Below are positions 22,236 through 33,240 of a DNA stretch of 64,000 nt, piece after piece. Under the pieces are notes generated by a model that worked only from the letters and a program-made list of their open reading frames with translations, was not told where the DNA came from and did no database searches. The DNA comes from Talpa occidentalis. Lineage: Eukaryota; Chordata; Mammalia; Eulipotyphla; Talpidae. Location: assembly GCF_014898055.3 (NCBI RefSeq), contig NW_023600993.1:18318850-18382849 (forward strand), in the 5' to 3' direction. The position numbers were made by a program, and so were the translations under genes. Position 1 is the stretch's first letter; the number at the start of each line of letters is the position of its first letter.

Positions 22236-22805
22236 ACCCAGCCTGTGCCACCTTAGATCTGAGTTAGGTCATCACTGGTACTTCTTTTCAAGGCTTATTG
22301 AGCCTTACCCCATGCATACTTTAGCATTTCGTTAATGAGTAAGGGTTCCCCAAACCCTGGGAACATTTCTGGAGTCCTTTCTCTGTGCAGCTCCCTCCTC
22401 TCGAGTACTATGTCCTATAAATTCCTGGGACCTCAGCAGCCCAGAGGTCTCATCTCTTCAGTTTAGCAAGACTTTCAGGTTTTGCTTATGCCCTCTCCCA
22501 CTCTCCTCCCCCTTCCCACTTACTGCAGTCTGGTCAGTGTCTCTATTCAGAAAGCCAGAGTTATTGTGGGGTTCATGAAAATTTCCTTTTCTCAGGTACC
22601 ATAGCTTGTGTTGCCTATTGTCCAATTCTGCAAATATTTGTTTTGTCTTTATTTTCCCTGTTTTCTAGATGTTTGTGTCAAAAGTGTTCATTTGATGCCA
22701 GTTACTTTTACATGGCTAGGAGTGAACATTGCGTAAGTTCTAAGGTATGTTAGAAACTAAAAAATGTTAAGAAAATATAATAGAACACAATAAGGAGTAT
22801 GGTTA
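22236..22805. other. Intergenic, nothing assigned
   Basis: No gene or repeat identified. Includes a C/T-rich patch near 22,490-22,530. Ends at the left border of a solo LTR. Confidence 0.4.
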
Positions 22806-23245
22806 TGTTAAAGGCCCCAACAAAAAGTGTGGTTCCTTTGCCTGCTAGGGAAAGCATTCACTAAAGAGGGCTAGCTGTAGTTGAACCAAGCAAAGCTTTA
22901 TTCAGGAGACTCATGCATGAGGAAGCCAGTGCTGGAAAGGAGGATTAGTCTGGCACCTTGAAGGGAGTTGGGAGGAGATATATAAAGGATAAGTTCTCAG
23001 GCAGAGAGGAGGAGGGCAGTGTCACAGCTTGTTCTGGGTTGGGCTACCCCAGGCATGCTCTGAGGGGTTACATTCCACTGTGCTTGCAGGCAGGCTCTCA
23101 GCTTTCTTTTTCCAGGAAATTGTGAGATAATCATTAGTCAGGACCTAATGCTTTTTGTCTATCATGGTGCCTCAAGGTCAGTGTAGTGGGCTGAATTGTT
23201 TGGACAGGGTTCGCCAGTCCATGGTTTTGTTCACCTGTCCAAACA
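22806..23245 (-). mobile_element. Probable solo ERV LTR, antisense
   Basis: On the minus strand the block reads TGTTTGGACAGG ... GGCCTTTAACA (TG...CA ends), with a TATA motif TTTATATATC (about 22,977-22,986) and AATAAA (22,897-22,902) about 80 bp downstream, in LTR order. No primer-binding site follows at the 3' side, so it looks like a solo LTR. No target-site duplication could be confirmed, so the exact ends, especially the right one, are provisional. A 12-bp inverted repeat at 23,197-23,245 sits at its 5' end. Confidence 0.55.
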
Positions 23246-23399
23246 GGACTTGGGACAACTCATCCTACTGGCTCACTGTTTGTTTTACCTAGGCTGTCAC
23301 AGGTAATTCTGGGTTAGGAAGGCATGATTTTAAATGATAGATGAGGAAGCAGGCTTTACAAATGAGCTTGGTAAGTATAAGTAGAAAGTACTTTAGGTA

Positions 23400-23722
23400 T
23401 CTGAAGAAGAAGGTGCATCTGAAGGATTAGTGGATGCTGATTGGGAAGGGGTATAGGAGAGGAGAGTGCTGGCATGTGTCCCAAGATACCCAAACAGTAT
23501 TTTAAAGACTTGGGGAAAGCTGTCAGAACCCATGGTGAGTTAAGAATATAAGTAGTTTTTTTATGGCTGGATTAATATTGTGTGATAAAACAGAGGCCAA
23601 GTTGTAGAGGGCCTTGCAAGCCATATTGAGAGGTTTGCACTTTGTTCTATGGGACTTGGAAAGCCTTTAAAGGTTTTTAAGCAAGTGTGAGACTTGATTG
23701 TAACCCCTGAATGTCTTTAACT
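23400..23722. repeat. Old unnamed mammalian interspersed repeat
   Basis: Phrases 'gtagagggccttgcaagcca', 'ttgcactttgttctatggga' and 'cctttaaaggtttttaagca' recall a common old repeat (gggccttgtaggcca; gggaagccattggagggttttgagcag). Similar-looking segments occur at about 25,185-25,450 and 31,090-31,510. Family not named. Confidence 0.45.
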
Positions 23723-25633
23723 ATAGAATGAATGTGTTGGAAAGAATCATTTCTTTTATAAATGAGTCTACTCTTTTATATGGGCAGTTCAAATTTTGCA
23801 TTCATATTAGAAGCCAATGTCAGATGCCTAATAAAGGGGTCCTTGAAAAGATAATGCTTTTCAAACAAATTTGTGGACCATCTCTTTTTGGCGATGTAAA
23901 GTGATCTCAACATAATGAAGAAAATTGATGATGAAACTCTAAAAACAGAACACAAAATCTTTGAATTCCCAATTATAACCTTTAAAAGATGTTAAAGATT
24001 GGATTATAATAGAGGGTAGTCAATTGAATTATGATATTTGTTAGTATATAAAAAATTTAGACAGAGTGAATAAAATGTTTATACTGCAGGTTTAGTAGAA
24101 TCCCAGAAGGAAGAAAAAAGAGGAATAAAATGAAATGAAAGCCAGCAAACAAGAAATTAGTCTCTTTATTTTCATGCCAGATGGGCAGATAGAAAAAAAT
24201 TGCTTTTTATTTTTTTGATTTTATTCTTGAGTCAACTCAATCAAACATTTGTTGGGTTTCATGCTAGGTACTAAAGGAATGAAAAAAGATGACTTAGACT
24301 ATTTTCACACCAAAGGCATGTACAAACTTTTGAGGAAGCAGATGCTTCTAATTATTTGTTATAAAAAGCAGGATGAAATAAATAGCTTCCACCTTGATTT
24401 TGAAGAAAAAATATGAGCAGTTAACTGTATTAAAAAGCACACAAAGTAAATGCTGCAAGAGATGTACAAAGAAAGTTTTATGGGAGACCATAGGATTAAT
24501 ACATTCTGAACTGAGAGAACAGGGAACTTTCACAGATGAGAAAGAGTTGGGGGAGTAGGTATTGCACTTGGTTAGGAAGAACAGTTATCCCAGGAAAGGC
24601 CTGGAATGATGGATGTGCTGGGCACATTTAAAAAACGTCCAGTGTCTTGAGTTGTTGGTGCTGAGGGCAACAAGGTGAGATGTATTTGGAGGTGGCAGGA
24701 ACTGCTGTTGCTACCCTGCCTGGGTCCTTTAGTAAGCCACCATCCCTGTCTTAGCTGCAATGAGTGTTTGCTGCTACTGAGGTCGAAGTTGTTCCCTTTG
24801 TCAGATAACTGCCCTTAATTGAATGGGGACAATCTCAACAGAGAAATAATCTCCACCCCCACCCCATTTTCATCCCATAGCCACACAGACTAGCATGAAC
24901 TTACAAAAGAGCACCCTCCTTTGCCTCTGCCACAAGGTGGAATTAGCTGTGGTTTAATCCATGTTCTGGAGCAATCCAGCAAGTCAGGCTAATGGTGGAT
25001 TCCAGGAAGACCAATCCTTGCTTACTTCTTTTCCATCTCCTGTCCTGCTGTTGGTGACTCCTTTTCCCTGTGAGAACCTGCTCTGTAATAAGTCACACAA
25101 ATTTGAATCCCTGTCTCAGCCTCTAATTATAGGCATTCAGAGCTAAGGTGGATTGAGCTGGAAAGGCAGATGGGACCAGTTAGGGGATGCTCTTATATGC
25201 CATGCTAAGTTTAGTTCTTGTCTGGGCAGTGGAGAGCTGACTGCTGAAAGTTTTTGAATAGTCAGAATTGTACTTTGGGATGATAACTTTGATAGCAGTT
25301 TATATGAAAATGAGATGAAAAGACCTCAGAAATAGAGTTTTGAAGAGTTAATTATTGGATGTGAGGGAAGATGGAGAAAGGGTGAGGAAAGGATGGTGAT
25401 GAAATTTCTACTGAGAGTTGTTGAATTTGGGGAACCAGAGGAAAACCAATGTGAAAAAGTTTAGCAAGCAGTTGGGATTTCAACTTGTAACTCCTGCCCA
25501 GGATTGGATTTTAGATCTGGAATTGCCACTCATAATAATTAACAAATATATCTTTAACATTACTGTTTTGTACTGACACAAAGACATATTGTCTGTGGAG
25601 GACATAGATATTACATATTTTTAAATTTTATTT
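23723..25633. other. Intergenic, nothing firmly assigned
   Basis: No gene recognised. 25,185-25,450 may belong to the same old repeat family as 23,400-23,722. A C-rich stretch lies near 24,850-24,870. Confidence 0.35.
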
Positions 25634-25893
25634 TTTTAAAAAGATTTGTGCATTCAAGAATTGGGGTACATGCCAGGTGAGGTGAGGGGGGTAAGGGGAT
25701 TCACCAGAGACAGAGTGGGGAACAGAACAGGCAGATTGACTGAAATACACTGCTGAGGGGAGCAGCAGGGTAGAAAGAAGAAGTCTGCTGAGCCATATGG
25801 GCCATCTCCCTGGCCAGGGATCAAACTCATGCTGCAGTGGCTGTGTATAACATAGTGCTGCAACTTAATCCCTTGTACCACCAGAGAGGCCCC
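25634..25893 (-). mobile_element. tRNA-derived SINE, antisense
   Basis: Tail complement 'taaaaagatttgtgcattca', core 'tgaaatacactgctgagggg', B-box complement 'gggatcaaactcatg' (about 25,818) and head complement 'gtaccaccagagaggccc'. More diverged than the 28.7-29.2 kb copies. Confidence 0.88.
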
Positions 25894-26059
25894 TAATTTT
25901 TAATTTTTAATAGAAATGGTTAATTGTTGTAATCTATTTGAATAAAAGATGGTTTTTATTTTTTACAGATAATTTATTAAAAGCAATATATATAATTCAC
26001 TAAAGAAGCATAAGCTAAATATCCAAAATCAATGACTTCCTTCTGCACCTGTAAAAAAT

Positions 26060-27065
26060 ACTTAAAAAAATGAAATGAAAATGATCCTGTTCACATTGAC
26101 CACAAAACACATCAAATATATAAAAATAAATTTAACTAAAAAGGTATGAGACCGTTCTGAAAAAGCAAAGTAATAAAACATCGCAGAGAAATATCTGAAT
26201 AAAAATAGAGGCAATTCATGCTCCTGGGCAGGATGGACTTCTTGAAATAGTATTTGTCCTTTCCAAATTAACTCCTTATAGCCAATAAAATTCCAATACA
26301 ATTTGGGGAAAACTTGTCAAGTTGATTCAAACATTTATCTGCAAAAACAAGAACAATTACAAAACAATGTGAATGTAGATAAGAATGTTTTAAAAAAGAA
26401 GGGTAAGAATGGCATTTACCCTCCTGGATAGTATAGAAATCATTAAAATTAAAATTATCATACATTAAAATTTATCATACTGGCATGAAAAAGACAAATA
26501 ATTTCATGGAACAAAATAAAGATTATGTAACTGTTAGTCCCTTGATGGTGGGTATAGTGTGGAAATGTACATTTGAGGAGGTGTGAGCCTATACCTTTCA
26601 ATCATATACTGTGTTGTAAACCAATGTTACCTAAATTAAATTTTTTTAAGAGTCCTGTATAATAAATTTAGATCCCCATGTTACAAGACACTTAAAAACT
26701 TTGAATGTGTATTACATATCTTCTATATTACATTATTAACTTGGATGGGAAAAATGCCTTTTAAAACATGAAATCTAGAAATCAGGAAGAAAGAAATCGA
26801 AGATTTGATGGCACTTTCAGTTCTATATGTGTGTAAGCTACTACAGAAAGATAAACAACAATTTGGAAAAGTATGTGCAAAATATCAAACAGACCGATAA
26901 TCTTGTCAATATTGAAAGAGTTCCCACACAGCAATAAAATATATGATATAAAAGTGTACCAATTATAAGAACAGTTTGAAGATGTAAATGGCTAATAAAT
27001 GCATGGAAAGAAGCTCACCTCCATTTATAATGACAGAACTGAAAATTAAAGGTGCCATTTTTTCC
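26060..27065 (+). mobile_element. Old LINE-1 ORF2 remnant, sense
   Basis: Follows L1 ORF2 order in sense: 'aaaataaatttaactaaaa', 'ttatagccaataaaattcca', 'gcatttaccctcctggatag', then after a gap 'acagaccgataatcttgtca', 'gagttcccacacagcaataa' and 'atgcatggaaagaagctcac' (the C-terminal region). An internal stretch (26,530-26,680) is not clearly L1. No long reading frame remains. Confidence 0.6.
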
Positions 27066-27689
27066 ATTAGATAGGAACCTTATCAATATTATATATTTAG
27101 AATTAGCACTTTGTTGAATGTATTATGCACACAAACACACTTTTACTTTTTGTCATTTGGCTTTGTTTACTATATTCTTTAAAATGGTAAAGTATATTTA
27201 TTTTATTAAATAGAACAAACTTTGTGTGACTTTTGGGTTTTCACTTGCATTTTTCTACTTATTTTAAAAGTTTTATTTAAAAAAATTTGAATCTCTTATT
27301 GTTCTGGGATTAATTTTGTTTTAAGTAATTAAGTAGTAATCTAGCTAAGTTTTCCAACTACTAATATATTTTGAAATACGTTTTATGAAACAATTCATCT
27401 TCATTAGCTAAAAATTCCATCTTTATCATAGACTAAATTTCCTTATGCACTTGGATCTATTTCTGGATTCTGTTTCATTGTTATGGCTTTTCACTCCTCC
27501 CCTAGTATAATGGTATTTTAAATATTATGATTTTAAATATTTTAAATTGCTGACAATGCTTGCATTTTCTCTTTACTTCTCTCTTTCCAGGTTTCCCTTA
27601 GCTATTTTCACATATTCATATATCCAGACATACTTCAGAATTAGCCAGTATTTTAAATTTATTTTTACTTTATAAATGTCTTCTCTTTT
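27066..27689. other. Intergenic, AT-rich, nothing assigned
   Basis: Very AT-rich sequence without a recognised gene or repeat. Confidence 0.4.
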
Positions 27690-28578
27690 CCAGGTTTTTG
27701 ACATATATTGGCAAAATTGTATATATGTGAAGTGTGCAGTGTGACAATTTGATACACAGAGTGAAATATTTACCACAATTAAGTAGTTAATTAACACATC
27801 TACTCCCTCACATTGCTACTTTTTTTGTGTGTGGTGAGAAGTGAATAGATAAGACTATTCTCAGCAAATTTCAAACATACAGCACAGTATCATTAACTAT
27901 AGAAACCACGTTGTACTTTGGATCCTCAGAACTTATTATTCTGTAATTGAAATCTCTGCTCAGGTCAGCATCTTCCCATTTCCCTCATTCCTCACCCTTG
28001 GTAACCATCATTCTACTCTGTTTCTATGAATTGTTTAATTCATAGAAATTCACATATCAGTACATTCATACAGTATTATTTTTCTATTTTTGGCTTATTT
28101 CACTTAGCATAATGCCATCTAGATTCATCCATTTTGTTGCAAATGTCAGGATTTCTTTCATTTTTTTAAGGCTGAATAATATACTACTATTTGTATATTT
28201 AAAATTTTCATTATTCATCCACCAACTGGGGTTATTTTCATGTTTTAGGCTATTGTGAATAATGCAGTGAACATGGGAATGCAGATATCTCTAAGATACT
28301 GATTTTTGTTTCCTTCAGTTAAATATCCAGAAGTAGGTTTGTTGGATACTATGGTAGTTCTATTTTTAACATTTTGAGAAACCACTATAAAATTTTCCAT
28401 ATGGTTGCACCAGTTTATATTCCTACTAATAGTGCAAGCATTCCCTTTTCTCCACATCCTTGCCAACATTTATTATCTCTAGTCCTTTCGGTTCGAGTAT
28501 ACCCATCCTAACAGATGTGAGATGATCTCATTGTGGTTTTTGTTTGCATTTCCCTGATGATTAGTGCTGTTGAGCACC

Positions 28579-28627
<49 letters not shown>

Positions 28628-28664
28628 CCAAGTTGAGCATCTGTAAGTTTTCTTTGGAGAAATG
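27690..28664 (-). mobile_element. Old LINE-1 3' region, antisense (part 1)
   Basis: Antisense L1 3' UTR and ORF2 C-terminus: 'tttcacttagcataatgcca', 'attgtgaataatgcagtgaa', 'ccatatggttgcaccagttt', 'tccacatccttgccaacat' and 'tttgcatttccctgatgatt'. A (CA)n microsatellite at 28,583-28,624 lies within. The same landmarks occur in the young L1 at 59.6-60.1 kb, which confirms identity and orientation. The element continues beyond two SINEs at 29,238. Confidence 0.82.
28583..28624. repeat. (CA)n microsatellite
   Basis: About 21 uninterrupted CA units inside an antisense L1. Long enough to be polymorphic. Confidence 0.96.
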
Positions 28665-28680
28665 TCCTTTGCCAATTTTT

Positions 28681-28943
28681 TTAAAAAGATTTATTTATGC
28701 ATTCAAGAGCTGGGGTACAGGCCAGAGATGCAGGGGGTGAGAGGATCCACCGGGGACAGAGTGGGGAACAGAACAGGCAAACTGACCGAAATACACTGCT
28801 GAGGGGAGCAGCGGGCGAGACAGGAGAGGTCTGCCTCGCCATGTGGGTTTCTCCCTGGCCGGCTAGGGATCAAACGCATGCTGCAGAGGCTGGAGATTGC
28901 TTCATAGTGTAGTGCTTAACCTCTTGTGCCACCAGGGAGTCCC
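28681..28943 (-). mobile_element. tRNA-derived SINE, antisense (first of a same-site pair)
   Basis: Tail complement 'aaaaagatttatttatgcat', core 'gggtacaggccagagatgca' and head complement 'cttgtgccaccagggagtcc'. The flanks tcctttgccaattttt (28,665-28,680) and tcctttgccagttttt (28,944-28,959) are a 16-bp duplication with one difference. The second SINE sits directly against the right-hand copy. Confidence 0.93.
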
Positions 28944-28959
28944 TCCTTTGCCAGTTTTT

Positions 28960-29221
28960 TTTTTTTTTAATTTATTTATTTATACAAGAACCGGGTACAG
29001 GTCAGAAGTGCGGGAGGGTGAGAGGATTCACCAGAGACAGAGTGGGGAACAGAACAGGCAGACTGACGAAATACACTGCTGAGGGGAGCAGCAGGCAAGA
29101 CAGGAGAGGTCTGCGTTATGTGGGATTCTCGCCAGGCCAGCTGGGATTGAACCTGCGCTGCAGAGGCTGAGGACAGCTTCACAGTGAGGCGCTCAACCGC
29201 CTGAGCCACCAGGGAGGCCCA
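28960..29221 (-). mobile_element. tRNA-derived SINE, antisense (second of a same-site pair)
   Basis: Same family and orientation: tail complement 'aatttatttatttatacaag', core 'ccgggtacaggtcagaagtg', head complement 'ctgagccaccagggaggcc'. Flanked by perfect 16-bp copies of tcctttgccagttttt (28,944-28,959; 29,222-29,237). It therefore inserted within the duplication made by, or shared with, the neighbouring SINE. Confidence 0.94.
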
Positions 29222-29237
29222 TCCTTTGCCAGTTTTT

Positions 29238-30520
29238 AATCAGTTTATTTGATACTTTTTTTGCTCTTGAGTTGATTATATATTTAATGTATACATAAGG
29301 TTTCTCATATATTTTCAGTATTAACACATTGTCAAATATATGTTTTGTATACCATACCCAGTGTCTTTAAAACCCTGCTCCTCCCAGTCCTCATAAAATC
29401 TTTTTAGTGTTTGTTGTTGGGATTACATTAAATTTAGAAATTTAGTTATTAAGATTCTTTGAATTTTTTGACATTTCCTAAATAACAAGATATATTTCTA
29501 TGTATCCATCACCTCTGTGCCCCTCAGCAAGATCTTGATGCTTTCTTTGCTTTTTTGGGGGAGGGGAAGGGTTGTGACTGTGTTCTATGAAATTTATCCA
29601 TAGATTATTTTCTATAATAGGTTGTCTAATTCATTATTGTTTGTAAAAAAATGATATTTATATTTGTATAATTACTTTGTTATGCTTACTGGGTTCCTAC
29701 CAGAATTTTTTTTGGCATAGATCAGATAAGTTCATTCTATTTAAATGCCTTAAAAAAAGAGCTTCCAAATTCCATTTGCAAAGCACTGTTTCATAGACAT
29801 TATTCCCTCCAAAGGAAATGACAGATCAATTTGATTGTGATAATTTTGCAAAATTATTAATAAAATCTTACTGTTTTTAGAATTTTCCTGCAGTTGATAA
29901 TCTTAAATCTTCCAATGCATATTGGCATGTCATTTATAAGTAATCATATGTTTATTTTTTATATTGCTACTTTATATTTCTCCTTGCTAGTGTTTCACAA
30001 ATTATAATAGTAAACTGAAGTTTCCTTTTTTCTTCCTGATATTAAGAGATTTTTCCTCATTTTTCACCTTTAAGAACAATGATAGATGAATATTAGTATT
30101 ATGTCAAGAAAATATCACTCACTTCCCTTTTTTTGTTTTTTTTCTCAGTGTTCTTTTTAGGCAGAAATGTAATTTAAATTTTATCAGAGGTCTTATTTGG
30201 CATTATTTGAAGCAATGATTAGAATTTTCCTTGTCCTATTAATGTGCTATTTTAAATCAAGAAAGTTGCTATTATTAAGTAATTTTTGTAGTCTTTTTTA
30301 AACCATTGTTATTCTACCGTAATAAATTTGCTCATATTATATTTAGTAGTAAGATTGATGTATTGTTTCTTTTCAGGGGAATATGCAAGTGAGGTTTCTT
30401 ATCAGTATTTCTGGCTTCAAAAAGGTATTTGAAAGGTTTCTTCTTTTTGTTTGGAACAGTTTAAATAGATGGGATTTATCTGATTTTAAGTTGAAGAAGT
30501 TCATGTTTTTCCCCACTTCT
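29238..30520 (-). mobile_element. Old LINE-1 ORF2 remnant, antisense (part 2)
   Basis: Resumes the L1 interrupted by the SINE pair ('cagtttatttgatacttttt', 'gctcttgagttgattatata'). Further right it becomes increasingly uncertain: 'ttgttgttgggattacatta' and 'ggtttcttatcagtatttct' are compatible with antisense reverse-transcriptase sequence, but stretches between could be unrelated. Treat the distal half as tentative. Confidence 0.5.
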
Positions 30521-30797
30521 TTTTAAAAAACCTATACCTGGAAAAATTCTGGCAGAAACCCATGAAAAGTGACATGTGGACTTATCAGTGATTTTTCTCT
30601 TATTCCCAGTTTTCCAAATTTGGGGAATTCTTGAAATACAATTTTATGGCAATATAAGAGAAATAAAGGAGACAGAGAGAAAGGGAGTGAAGAGGAGAAA
30701 GTTACTTTCTAAATGATGAGTGGTAGTTAGTAAATCTGTCAGCAGGCAGATTATTTAAGCAACTTTCAAAAAAGTCCAGGGAAGAAATGATAAGGAT

Positions 30798-31052
30798 TGA
30801 GGCCTCCCTGGTGTCGCAAGGGGTTAAGTCTCAGTTCTATCAAGCTGTAGCCAGCCACTGTGGCATGAGTACCATCCCCAGCCAGGGAGCTAACCCAGAT
30901 GGTGCAGCAGACCTCTCCTGACTCTCCTACTGCTCCCCTCAGCAATGTATGTCAGTAGATCAGCCCATTCTGCACCCCACTCTGTCTCTGGTGAACCCTC
31001 TCACCTTCCCCACTTCTGGCCTATACCCCAGTTCTTGTATGCATAAATAAAA
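30798..31052 (+). mobile_element. tRNA-derived SINE, sense
   Basis: Head 'gaggcctccctggtgtcgca', tail 'gcataaataaaaa'. The left flank aagaaatgataaggat (30,782-30,797) matches 31,053-31,068 with two differences. A further near-copy follows at 31,082, so the right target-site duplication has itself been tandemly duplicated or expanded. Confidence 0.9.
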
Positions 31053-31089
31053 AAGAATTGATAAAGATATATATTTAAAAAAAGAAATG

Positions 31090-32435
31090 ATAGAGATATA
31101 TATTAAAATGGTAGCTCTAAAGGAGGGGAGGACTAGAGGTGATAATTAAAGCCTTGAAGATGAATGAAATAGCAGAGGGAGAAATTGTGGAGATAAAGTA
31201 AAACTGAAGTCACAACTCTAGGAAGTATCAAGCACTTAAAAGACACCTATTAGTTTTTTGTGGAATATAGGATAAAATGAACCTGAGTAATATGTGCATA
31301 GGTCTCAGTAAAAGCACACTGAGTGGAAATCTCCAGAGAAGTTGGAAGAAAAATGAGAGGACACACTTACCTAAGTGAAGAGTGAAGGGAGCCTCTGGAA
31401 AAAGGAGATGGTTTTTAGGGTGAAATCCTCCGTGGAGGTCTTGTAGGATCAGCAGATCATTGGCATCTTTTGAGAGAGTAGTTTTAAGAGAATAGTGGTG
31501 ACCCAAAGCACTAGCAGATGGAGTGAGGGGAGAGTTTCAAAATCAAGTGAAGAGAGTAAGGCACTTAGATGGTATCCCAAGCAAATATTGGCAGGGCAGG
31601 GAGGGGGATTCATTTCACAAAGGAAAGGGATGTAGACAGGGCAAGTATGACCTTATATTTTGGGCTAAGTAGACAAGCTCCTTGTTATTTTGGATGTCTT
31701 TTGGGCCACCAAATTGCAGATCAGAAAGTAATTGATTACACTATTACATTGGATCCAATGAATCAGAAGTGGGCTAGAAGAACTCAGGAATACATTTTTT
31801 TTTCATGATCTAAGAAAATATCTCTGTATTGTTCTGAAATGCCAGGGAAACAGTTATTTCTGGGCTTTATGGAATTATGATTGTGGGCAGTCTATTTACG
31901 GGTGAACTCTTTGTTTCTGTTTTTCTGTTTCTGCTTAGCAATGCCAGCCTTGGAAGGTTTACATTAACTCCTCCAAAGTAAATAGAACATTATCTGTATA
32001 CCTTGAAGCTGAGTGTTTACTTTCCTTATTGGGAAGTGAGAACAAAAAGAGGCTTGGCATTTCAATCAGCCAAGTTCCCCAGTGACTATGCCAGGGTCCA
32101 TTTGCCCATTTCTTCTAAGGTGGCAGGCCTTTTCTTGGTCTGTCACTGTGAAAATGCCCTCTCTTGGAAAGAAGCAAGGATATCTTGTGGGGAAGGGTAG
32201 CCTTAGTCATTGACCTCGTATTTAAAAAAACGTTTTCCAGTGAAAGTGACTATTATTTTGGGGAAAAAAAGTCACAGGTATTCTATGTTTCATATCTGGG
32301 GCTTCCTGGAAATAAGATATCTAGTACAAACAGTATTTGTTCATAGTGATTGTAGCAGCTACAGGATAACACCATTTCTCTAGAAAAACAACAACTTAAA
32401 GCTATAGAATGTAATCATCTATAAAACATAGGTAA
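31090..32435. other. Intergenic; possible old repeat in left part
   Basis: 31,090-31,510 has the purine-rich composition of the old unnamed repeat noted at 23.4 kb. The remainder has no recognised gene. Open frames are short and unsupported. Confidence 0.35.
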
Positions 32436-33240
32436 TTTATCCAGAAATTGACTGCTGGCGTTTGTGAAGGTCTGAAATACTCCAGTGCAGGTTTGGCCTT
32501 TTCCCTGCTATTGTCAAAACAAGTCAAGGACTTCCTGAAAGACAGTTTGGCAGTTTCTTACAAATCTAAATGTACTGTCACCATATGATCTAGCAATCAT
32601 GCTCATTGGTATTTGCTTAAAGAAGTCGAAAACTCATATCCATAAAAGTCCACACGTAGATGTTTATAGCCACTCAAAAACTTGGAAGCAAATAAGATGT
32701 CCTTAAGTAGGTGAATGAATAAAGAAACCGTGCTACATCCAGACAATGGGTGTTATTCAGCACTAAAAAGAAATGAATTATCCAGGCATGAAAACACATG
32801 GAGGAACCTTAAATCCATATTACTAAGTGAAAAAAAACCAATCTGAAAAACAGGCTGTATGATTCCAACTATAGAATTTCTGGAAAAGGTAAACTTATGG
32901 ATTGGAGGGAGGAAGAAGGAATGAGTTGACATAGCACAGAAGCTTTTTAGAGTGGAGAAATACTCTGTGTGATACCGTGATGACAGATACTTGTCATGGT
33001 ATATTTGTACAAACCCATAGAATGTGTAACATCAAAAGTGAACTGTAGTCTGTAAACTGTAGACTTTTGGTGATTATAATGTGTTGATGTGGGTTCATCA
33101 AATGTAGAACATACCACTCTGGGATGTTGACAGTGGGAAGGCTATGTTTGAGTAGGGGCAGGAGGTCTACAGGAAATGTCTGTATCTTTCCCTTGATTTT
33201 GCTGTGAACTGCTTTAAAAAAATAAAGGTGTCATTTAAAA
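32436..33240 (+). mobile_element. LINE-1 3' end (old L1M-type), sense
   Basis: Landmarks in sense order: 'gacagtttggcagtttctta', 'ccatatgatctagcaatcat', 'ttatagccactcaaaaactt', 'gtgctacatccagacaatgg', 'cagcactaaaaagaaatgaa', a 3' UTR with 'gtgttgatgtgggttcatca', and the end 'aaaaaaataaaggtgtcatt' plus an A-run. No open frame. Confidence 0.82.

Noticed and set aside
28665..29237. Regularly spaced 16-bp repeats as a CRISPR-like array
   Set aside because: The spacers are two copies of the same SINE and the repeats are target-site duplications in a mammalian genome.
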